DNA from: Eubacterium sp.
GTDB taxonomy: Bacteria > Bacillota > Clostridia > Lachnospirales > Lachnospiraceae
Reading direction: 5' to 3'
NCBI GenBank assembly: GCA_024681495.1
Contig: JAILAS010000136.1
Coordinates: 1-38,287, forward strand
DNA: 38,287 bases
Part shown: positions 32,448-38,287 of the stretch, one piece after another
How positions within the stretch are numbered: the first letter of the stretch is position 1
Layout: each line of letters begins with the position of its first letter
Program-made: the position numbers and the translations under genes
Notes under the pieces: generated by a model
Databases searched by the model: none
What the model saw: the letters and a program-made list of their open reading frames with translations, nothing else
What the model was told of the DNA's origin: nothing

Positions 32448-34436
32448 ATGACTGATCAGCACAAGCAAATCGACAAACTGATAAAGGAGCTCAATGAGGC
32501 CCGCACCGCGTACTACAACGGCGCAGACCCGGGCATGAGCGACAAGCAATACGACGAAAAGCTCTCGCTACTCGAGAGCCTTGAAAACGCCGAGGGATAC
32601 CACCCCTCCGAAAGCCCGGTTAACGCCGTCGGCGCAGCGCCCACCGGCAGGCTGTCCAAGGTGACGCACGAATTCCCGGCCCTCTCGCTGGCGAAGACCA
32701 AGAGTCCCGAAGAAATTTCTGCCGAATTCCCGGGCGAGACGGTGATAATGTGGAAGCTCGACGGCTCCACCTGCCAGGTCACTTACGAGGGCGGCCTGCT
32801 CGCTCTCGCCGCCACCAGGGGAGACGGAGAAGTCGGCCAGGACATAACCGTAAACGCCCCCTACCTGCACGGACTGCCGCAGGAAATCCCCTACACCGGC
32901 AAGCTCGTCGTCAGGGGCGAGACACTCATGAGCTACGAGGAATTCGACAGACTTAACGAGAGCCTCCCCGAGGAGGAGCGCTTCGCCAACCCCAGAAACC
33001 TCGCCAACGCCACGGTAACAGCGCTCGATAACCACATTCTCAGCGAGAGGAAGGTGGACTTTTGCGCGTTCTCGCTGGTCTACGCGGACGACCTGCCCGA
33101 CACTTTCACGGAAAGGTTCGAGCTCCTCGAGAGGTGCGGCATCGCCACCGTGCCCTACGAGAAGGTGGCGAAAGGCGGACTTATATCCAAAATCGAAGAG
33201 TGGGGAGAGCGGGTTTCTTCCTATACATATCCCGTGGACGGGCTGGTCATCGCCGACCAGGACGCGGCATACTCAGACACCCTGCCCGGCACGGGCCACC
33301 ACCCGAACGTAAGGCGCGGCTACGCCTTCAAGTGGGCGGACGAGACTGCGCAGACCACCCTCAGGGAAATCGAGTGGTCACCCTCAAGGACCGGCCTCCT
33401 CAACCCCGTGGCCATCTTCGACTCCGTAGAGCTCGAGGGCACCACTGTATCGAGGGCCACCCTCCACAACCTGTCCTTCATTATTAAGAAGAACCTCGTC
33501 ACGGGGGACGACATCACCGTGTACAAGGCGAATAAAATAATACCCGCCGTCGACGAAAACCTGACGGAGCACGACCCGATTGACGAGAGCGCCTTCGAGG
33601 GGATAGACTGCCCCGCCTGTTCGAAGCCCTCCTCAGTCCACCGCGATCCGGAGTCAGACACGCTGGTCTTACGGTGCGAGAACCCCGACTGCCCCGCCAA
33701 GCACATCGGGCGCTTCGTGCACTTCGTATCGAGGGAGTGCATGAACATAGACGGCATATCAGAGAAGACGATCACGAAGCTGGTGGGCGCCGGCTTCCTC
33801 AGGAGCTTCGACGACTTCTATGGGCTCGAAAAGCACAGCGAGGAGATGGCCTCGTGGGACGGTTTCGGCCCCAAGGCTGTTTCGAACCTCCTCTCCGCCC
33901 TGGAGGCATCCCGCCACGAGGTTTCGTTTGCAAGACTGATAAACGCATACGGCATATCCAACGTCGGAAAGGTGCAGTCGGCCCTCCTGGCCGCGCACTT
34001 CGGCGACAATATCGATAACCTTCTGGATATTAAGCCTCCCTTTGATTTTACCGAAATCGATGGATTTGGCGAGGTCATAAGCGCGTCTCTCAACGAGTGG
34101 CTCGACAGATACTCGCCCTCGGGCAGCCACACCGACAGCGAGCTCACGGACCTCCTCTCCTACCTCGAGATGAGAGAGCCCCAGGTGCAGAATACGGGCG
34201 ATAAACCCCTGGACGGGCTGACCTTCGTGGTCACGGGATCCGTGGAACACTTCGCCAACCGCGACGAGGTCCACGCCTTCATAGAGGAGCATGGCGGACA
34301 CGCCACCGGAAGCGTTTCAAAGAAAACGTCCTACCTGGTAAATAACGACTTAACAAGTACGAGCGGTAAAAATAAAAAGGCGAAGGAGCTGGGTATTCCA
34401 ATTATATCTGAGGCTCAGCTTCTCGAAATGGTATAA
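32448..34436 (+). CDS. ligA: NAD-dependent DNA ligase, divergent member
   Basis: 662 residues in the LigA order: domain Ia (about 1-65, SDKQYDEKL), the nucleotidyltransferase domain with active lysine in MWKLDGST (Lys103) and later YPVDGLVI and YAFKWADE, and an OB fold. A four-cysteine zinc finger follows (CPAC then CENPDCPAKH, about 388-410), then helix-hairpin-helix repeats (NIDGISEKTITKL, WDGFGPKAVSNLL, IDGFGEVIS) and a BRCT domain (about 585-662, GLTFVVTGSVEHF). It seals nicks in DNA. Motif I departs from the usual ExKxDG (Met replaces Glu), and the segment after the domain Ia/Ib junction reads LSLAKT rather than the common LSLDNA. It may therefore be a second, divergent ligase beside a housekeeping one. 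Start ATG behind GGAGAGAATAC. Confidence 0.9.
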   Translation: MTDQHKQIDKLIKELNEARTAYYNGADPGMSDKQYDEKLSLLESLENAEGYHPSESPVNAVGAAPTGRLSKVTHEFPALSLAKTKSPEEISAEFPGETVIMWKLDGSTCQVTYEGGLLALAATRGDGEVGQDITVNAPYLHGLPQEIPYTGKLVVRGETLMSYEEFDRLNESLPEEERFANPRNLANATVTALDNHILSERKVDFCAFSLVYADDLPDTFTERFELLERCGIATVPYEKVAKGGLISKIEEWGERVSSYTYPVDGLVIADQDAAYSDTLPGTGHHPNVRRGYAFKWADETAQTTLREIEWSPSRTGLLNPVAIFDSVELEGTTVSRATLHNLSFIIKKNLVTGDDITVYKANKIIPAVDENLTEHDPIDESAFEGIDCPACSKPSSVHRDPESDTLVLRCENPDCPAKHIGRFVHFVSRECMNIDGISEKTITKLVGAGFLRSFDDFYGLEKHSEEMASWDGFGPKAVSNLLSALEASRHEVSFARLINAYGISNVGKVQSALLAAHFGDNIDNLLDIKPPFDFTEIDGFGEVISASLNEWLDRYSPSGSHTDSELTDLLSYLEMREPQVQNTGDKPLDGLTFVVTGSVEHFANRDEVHAFIEEHGGHATGSVSKKTSYLVNNDLTSTSGKNKKAKELGIPIISEAQLLEMV

Positions 34437-34482
34437 GGCCGGAGCGCCGACACAACATCTGGGTATTTTCGTCGTTTTCTAC

Positions 34483-34512
34483 TTGACATAATATCCCGCA
34501 GCACATTATAAT
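34483..34512 (+). promoter_or_regulatory. nrdR promoter
   Basis: Consensus TTGACA (34483-34488), an 18-nt spacer and perfect TATAAT (34507-34512), about 50 nt before the ATG. Confidence 0.85.
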
Positions 34513-34561
34513 GATTCTGTGTTATGGTAACCAATAATATGCCAGTGAGGAGTAGAAAAGT

Positions 34562-35011
34562 ATGAAGTGTCCATTTTGCAGCGGGGAAGACACCAGGGTA
34601 ATTGACTCCAGACCCGCGGACGAAAATAACTCCATCAGGAGGAGAAGAGTCTGCGATACCTGTGGTAAGAGATTTACCACCTACGAAAAGATAGAAACCA
34701 TACCGCTTATCGTAATAAAGAAAGATGATAACCGCGAGCAATTCGACAGATCCAAGATTGAGGCCGGCGTCCTCAGGGCCTGCCACAAGCGTCCGGTTCC
34801 CGCCGATGCCATCTCCAACCTCGTAAACGAGGTCGAGAACGAGCTTCTGGCCATGGAGGGAAAGGAAATCCCCTCCACCGTTATCGGCGAGCTGGTGATG
34901 AGCAAGCTCAGCACACTCGACCAGGTGGCTTACGTACGATTTGCCTCCGTCTACAGGGAGTTCAAGGACGTAAACACCTTCATGGAAGAGTTAAAGAAGA
35001 TTCTTAAATAG
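34562..35011 (+). CDS. nrdR: Transcriptional repressor NrdR
   Basis: 149 residues, standard length. The N-terminal zinc ribbon uses Cys3, Cys6, Cys31 and Cys34 (MKCPFC and CDTCGKRFTTYE). The ATP-cone domain follows (about 46-136, PLIVIKKDDNREQFDRSKI, then VAYVRFASVYREFKDV). NrdR represses ribonucleotide reductase genes when it binds dATP. Start ATG 9 nt behind GAGGAG. It is a single-gene unit with a consensus promoter and strong terminators. No nrd genes are in the window. Confidence 0.97.
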   Translation: MKCPFCSGEDTRVIDSRPADENNSIRRRRVCDTCGKRFTTYEKIETIPLIVIKKDDNREQFDRSKIEAGVLRACHKRPVPADAISNLVNEVENELLAMEGKEIPSTVIGELVMSKLSTLDQVAYVRFASVYREFKDVNTFMEELKKILK

Positions 35012-35084
35012 CCGTTTAATCCGGTTTCCATGTAATCATTTAAAAACCACCGCTTCTTTCTCCTAATATAAATGAAGCAAAAGA

Positions 35085-35115
35085 CGATGGGCGCTATGCC
35101 CATCGCCTTTTTTTT
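35085..35115 (+). terminator. nrdR terminator 1
   Basis: CGATGGGC-gctat-GCCCATCG (arms 35085-35092 and 35098-35105) followed by T8 (35108-35115). Confidence 0.92.
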
Positions 35116-35120
35116 AGCAC

Positions 35121-35149
35121 AATCCCGCCCCTGCGGGATTTTTGTTTTT
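35121..35149 (+). terminator. nrdR terminator 2
   Basis: AATCCCGC-ccct-GCGGGATT (arms 35121-35128 and 35133-35140) followed by TTTGTTTTT. It is a second hairpin in tandem, insulating the pst operon from nrdR. Confidence 0.82.
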
Positions 35150-35163
35150 ACACACTTTTTACC
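35147..35163 (+). promoter_or_regulatory. Pho-box-like direct repeat upstream of pstS
   Basis: TTTACA (35147-35152) and TTTACC (35158-35163) are spaced 11 bp start to start, the spacing known for PhoP binding repeats in Gram-positive bacteria. A third, TTTACT, occurs at 35181-35186. The position upstream of a weak promoter fits activation under phosphate limitation. Confidence 0.6.
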
Positions 35164-35195
35164 TTCGAAGGATTTTGATTTTTACTTTGCATGCA

Positions 35196-35224
35196 TAGAA
35201 TGACTTTGACAACGCGAGGTCAAA
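35196..35224 (+). promoter_or_regulatory. pst operon -10 element and inverted repeat at the transcript start
   Basis: TAGAAT (35196-35201) has only a poor -35 (TTTGAT, 16 nt upstream), which suits an activator-dependent promoter. Just downstream, TTTGAC (35205-35210) and GTCAAA (35219-35224) form an inverted repeat over the expected start point. Confidence 0.5.
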
Positions 35225-35258
35225 GAAAAAATCAAGTATGAATCACAGGAGGTTCGAA

Positions 35259-36179
35259 ATGAAGAAAAAACTATTACAGACACTGGCATTGGGAACGGCG
35301 GCAATTATGATTGTCGGAGGCGTCATAGGCTGCGGCTCATCAAATGATACATCGACAGAAGATACCTCTCAGGAGACCACAGCTGAGAGCGCGGAATCCG
35401 CAGAAGCCGGCTCAGGCGATTCGGCACAGAACACCACAGATTTAAGCGGAAGCCTCTCCCTGGCAGGAAGCACTTCCATGGAAAAGCTTTGCGAGGCACT
35501 CAGCGAGGGCTTCATGCAGAAGTATCCCGGAGTGACGGTCACCGTTGAGTACACCGGCTCCAGTGCAGGTATCGAGTCCCTCATTCAGGGCAGCGTGGAT
35601 ATCGGCGATGCGTCCAGAAGCTTAGAGGACGGCGAGACCGAGAGCGGCGCAGTGGAAAATGTGGTCGCCATCGATGGTATCGCAGTAATTACCGATCCCG
35701 CCAACCCCGTATCCGACCTTACCACCGAACAGCTCGTATCCATATACAAGGGCGAGATTACCAACTGGAGTGAGCTGGGCGGCGACGACGAGGCCATCGT
35801 GGTAATCGGACGCGAGGCCGGTTCAGGTACCCGAGGCGCATTCGAGGAGCTTCTCGAGATTGAGGACGCTTGCAACTACGCGCAGGAGCTCGACTCCACC
35901 GGCGCTGTTCTCGCAAAGGTTGCCTCCACCCCCGGTTCCATCGGATACGTATCACTCGACGCAGTCGACGACTCAGTACTCAGCATGACTCTGGATAGCG
36001 TGGCAGCCACCGAGGAGAACATCACCGCAGGCGACTACGCACTCTCCCGCCCCTTCGTAATGGCTACAATGGGCGAAATCACCGAGCAGAACGAGCTGGT
36101 ACAGGCATGGTTTGACTACATCTCATCCGAGGAAGGCAGCTCAGTGGTAACGGGCGTAGGCCTCATTCTCCCCGAGTAA
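35259..36179 (+). CDS. pstS: Phosphate ABC transporter, substrate-binding lipoprotein
   Basis: 306 residues. A lipoprotein signal ends in VIGC with the lipidated Cys25, then a Ser/Thr/Glu-rich tether (26-62) leads to the phosphate-binding domain. Motifs are LAGSTSMEKLCEAL, VEYTGSSAGIESLIQG, DIGDASR and GREAGSGTRGAFEE, which supply the usual phosphate contacts. The ORF track starts seven codons early; ATG 35259 lies 6 nt behind AGGAGG. It is anchored on the outer face of the membrane and delivers phosphate to PstCA. First gene of pstSCAB. Confidence 0.96.
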   Translation: MKKKLLQTLALGTAAIMIVGGVIGCGSSNDTSTEDTSQETTAESAESAEAGSGDSAQNTTDLSGSLSLAGSTSMEKLCEALSEGFMQKYPGVTVTVEYTGSSAGIESLIQGSVDIGDASRSLEDGETESGAVENVVAIDGIAVITDPANPVSDLTTEQLVSIYKGEITNWSELGGDDEAIVVIGREAGSGTRGAFEELLEIEDACNYAQELDSTGAVLAKVASTPGSIGYVSLDAVDDSVLSMTLDSVAATEENITAGDYALSRPFVMATMGEITEQNELVQAWFDYISSEEGSSVVTGVGLILPE

Positions 36180-36191
36180 GGAAGGACAGCC

Positions 36192-37100
36192 ATGAAAAGT
36201 AAAGCAAAGACAGGTATCGTCGAAAGAATCGCAGGATGTATATTCACGGTCTGCGCAGTCATTGCCATCTTTGCAGTGTGTTCCATAACCATCTACATGG
36301 TAATCAAGGGCACTCCGGCATTTAACAGTGTCGGAGTGTTCGAGTTGTTATTTGAAACAACCTGGCAGCCCACTGCTGACGCCCCGTCCTACGGTATACT
36401 TTACATAATACTTTCTTCCATCGTCGGAACCGTAGCGAGCGTTCTGATAGGAGTACCCATAGGACTTCTGACGGCCGTCTTTTTAACCGAGATTTCTCAT
36501 AAGCGCGCGGCCGCTATCGTATCTCCCGCTGTGGAGCTTTTAGCGGCCATACCCTCCGTAATCTACGGCCTTTTGGGACTTATGATCCTAAACCCGGCCA
36601 TGTACCAGCTGGAGAAATTGATCTTCAAGGGTTCGGAAACGCACCAGTTTACCGGTGGTTCGAACATGCTCTCAGCTATACTCGTCCTGGCAATAATGAT
36701 TCTTCCGACAGTCGTAAACGTCAGCGCATCGTCCATCCGGGCGGTATCGAACGACCTTCGGGCCGCGTCACTGGCACTGGGCGCGAGCAAGATACAAACC
36801 ATCTTTAAAGTGACCATCCCCGCTGCAAAATCCGGCATACTGACCGGAGTCGTCCTCGGAATCGGAAGGGCCCTGGGCGAGGCAATGGCCATAAACATGG
36901 TGGCCGGCGGCTCTGTAAACATCCCGCTCCCCTTTAACTCTGTACGTTTTTTAACCACACAGCTGGTCAGCGAGATGGGATATGCGGAGGGCGTACACCG
37001 CCAGGTCCTCTTCTCAGTAGGGCTCGTTCTCTACATTTTTATCATGGTGGTAAACCTGGTACTGCTTAAGCTCAGAAAGGAGGCGGTAAGCAATGACTAG
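36192..37100 (+). CDS. pstC: Phosphate ABC transporter permease PstC
   Basis: 302 residues with about six membrane helices and the ABC permease loop (SNDLRAASLALGASKIQTIFKVTIPAAKSGILTG, in parts; EAA-type motif near residue 192-225). Start ATG behind AGGAAGGACAGCC, 12 nt after pstS. It overlaps pstA by 8 bp. It forms the channel with PstA. Confidence 0.96.
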   Translation: MKSKAKTGIVERIAGCIFTVCAVIAIFAVCSITIYMVIKGTPAFNSVGVFELLFETTWQPTADAPSYGILYIILSSIVGTVASVLIGVPIGLLTAVFLTEISHKRAAAIVSPAVELLAAIPSVIYGLLGLMILNPAMYQLEKLIFKGSETHQFTGGSNMLSAILVLAIMILPTVVNVSASSIRAVSNDLRAASLALGASKIQTIFKVTIPAAKSGILTGVVLGIGRALGEAMAINMVAGGSVNIPLPFNSVRFLTTQLVSEMGYAEGVHRQVLFSVGLVLYIFIMVVNLVLLKLRKEAVSND

Positions 37101-37980
37101 ACCAAACGCCCCGTCCCTCACCACGAGGAGACGACGCCCCACCGATGCGGCGCTGTACGCGCTAATCTACCTATGCGCCGCCTTCTCGGTAGCAATTCTG
37201 GCAATCATACTGGTTTACGTAATCGTGAAGGGCATCCACGTCGTAACACCTTCGTTTTTAACGTCGGTTACCTCGGTGCTAAACGGAACGGTCGGAATTG
37301 CCGGCAACATCGTTAACACGGTGATGATAATCCTATTGACAATGCTAATTGCAACCCCCATCGGAGTGGGTGCAGCCATATACCTGAACGAATACGCCAA
37401 GCCGGGAAGACTGGTAACTGTCATCGAATTTACCACGGAAACTCTTTCCGGAATCCCCTCCATCATATTCGGTCTTTTCGGAATGATGTTCTTCGGGCAG
37501 ACACTCGGAATGGGATACAGCCTTTTGACGGGAGCCCTCACCCTGATACTTATGGTCCTCCCCCTTATAACCAGGAACACCCAGGAGGCCCTTAAGACCG
37601 TGCCCGACAGCTACAGGCAGGGAGCCATCGGCCTCGGGGCCGGTAAATGGCACACCATCCGTACCATATTGCTGCCCTCCTCGATGCCGGGGATAATCAC
37701 GGGAGTAATACTGGCAATCGGTCGGATTGTCGGCGAATCAGCCGCACTGCTTTTCACTGCAGGAAGCGCGAAGATATTGCCGGCCTCCCTGTCGGGGCTT
37801 TTCCCGAAAATCTTTCAATCGGGCGGAACCCTGACGGTTCAGCTCTACCTCTCAGCCACGAGCGAGGGGGATTTCGATACGGCGTTTGGAATCGCCGTGG
37901 TACTGTTGGCGCTGGTGCTTGCCATAAATTTCGGAACGAAAAAACTGGCGGCCCGAATGGATGTAACGAGGAAAAAATAG
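37093..37980 (+). CDS. pstA: Phosphate ABC transporter permease PstA
   Basis: 295 residues with six membrane helices. Its ABC permease loop reads PDSYRQGAIGLGAGKWHTIRTILLPSSMPGI, in parts, near 175-210. An upstream TPIGVGAAIYLNEYA and ETLSGIPSIIFGLFG are typical of PstA. Start ATG behind AAAGGAGG inside the end of pstC. The stop directly abuts the pstB ATG. Confidence 0.96.
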   Translation: MTRPNAPSLTTRRRRPTDAALYALIYLCAAFSVAILAIILVYVIVKGIHVVTPSFLTSVTSVLNGTVGIAGNIVNTVMIILLTMLIATPIGVGAAIYLNEYAKPGRLVTVIEFTTETLSGIPSIIFGLFGMMFFGQTLGMGYSLLTGALTLILMVLPLITRNTQEALKTVPDSYRQGAIGLGAGKWHTIRTILLPSSMPGIITGVILAIGRIVGESAALLFTAGSAKILPASLSGLFPKIFQSGGTLTVQLYLSATSEGDFDTAFGIAVVLLALVLAINFGTKKLAARMDVTRKK

Positions 37981-38287
37981 ATGGAAAATAATTTAAAAAT
38001 CAGGGTGCGCGATCTGCACCTTCACTACGGAGAAAACCACGCCCTGAAGGGTGTGACAATGGATATAAAGCCCAATGCGGTAACGGCATTCATCGGCCCC
38101 TCGGGCTGCGGCAAGTCCACCTTTCTTAAAACGCTCAACCGAATGAACGACCTGGTGGAAAACGTCCGCATCGAGGGAACGATCGAACTGGACGGAGAGA
38201 ACATCTACGGTGCCGGAGTGGATACCACCGTGCTGAGAAAGCGGATCGGGATGGTCTTCCAGCAGCCCAATCCGTTCCCGATGAGCA
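37981..38287 (+). CDS. pstB: Phosphate ABC transporter ATP-binding protein PstB (3' end beyond the window)
   Basis: Not listed in the ORF track because it runs off the right edge. It begins with ATG directly after the pstA stop, behind GAGGAAAAAATAG. The first 102 residues show the Walker [10 protein letters not shown], the PstB-typical [10 protein letters not shown] and the Q-loop [12 protein letters not shown]. It hydrolyses ATP to drive phosphate uptake through PstCA. phoU would be expected next. Confidence 0.96.
   Translation, partial: MENNLKIRVRDLHLHYGENHALKGVTMDIKPNAVTAFIGPSGCGKSTFLKTLNRMNDLVENVRIEGTIELDGENIYGAGVDTTVLRKRIGMVFQQPNPFPMS

Overview
The window reads as a chromosomal segment of a moderately high-GC Gram-positive anaerobe of the class Clostridia, most likely Lachnospiraceae. 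This rests on sigma-A-type promoters, strong AGGAGG ribosome sites, an HPr with a regulatory serine at position 46, NrdR, the CvfB and YigZ families, a cell-wall NlpC/P60 hydrolase with an Asp/Ser/Lys-rich linker, and the overall gene style. There is no phage, integrase, CRISPR array or rRNA. One tRNA gene is present.

Layout. 1-613: the 5' part of an unrecognised minus-strand gene whose putative 290-nt leader holds four 52-bp tandem hairpin repeats. 769-6736: a DeoR-type regulator converging on a complete fructose PTS operon (fruK-fruA-ptsH-ptsI, with its own HPr and Enzyme I) driven from a near-consensus promoter with a palindromic operator. 6806-9597: secA with its promoter and terminator. 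9694-14973: a plus-strand operon of class III aminotransferase, two-domain class II aldolase, TetR regulator, FGGY sugar kinase and GtrA-like membrane protein. It looks like a catabolic pathway for an unidentified sugar or amino sugar. 14990-22310: minus-strand genes for a CbiE/CbiT-like protein with a degraded SAM motif, a cysteine-bearing U32-like protein, a membrane GGDEF-GGDEF'-EAL protein and a P-type cation ATPase.

22311-23018 is a 700-bp gap with three DnaA-box-like sites and a dense run of five hairpins (a palindromic mobile-element remnant or an uncharacterised structured RNA). 22971-24258: the NlpC/P60 wall hydrolase with a palindromic operator. 24281-26825: a tightly overlapping acyl-ACP thioesterase, CvfB-like and CPBP-protease operon. 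26892-32284: an O-antigen-ligase-like protein that may be expressed from a leaderless mRNA, tRNA-Gln(CTG), yigZ and a class A penicillin-binding protein. 32448-35150: a divergent NAD-dependent DNA ligase and nrdR. 35147-38287: a Pho-box-preceded pstS-pstC-pstA-pstB operon, with pstB cut by the window end.

The parts most worth a second look are the tandem-hairpin leader at the left end, the five-hairpin element near 22.8 kb, the GGDEF/EAL operon with two proteins of unknown role, and the unassigned aminotransferase/aldolase/kinase pathway. Start codons were reassigned from the ORF track wherever a ribosome-binding site clearly pointed to a downstream ATG. All functional calls come from reading motifs by eye; no database search was run.
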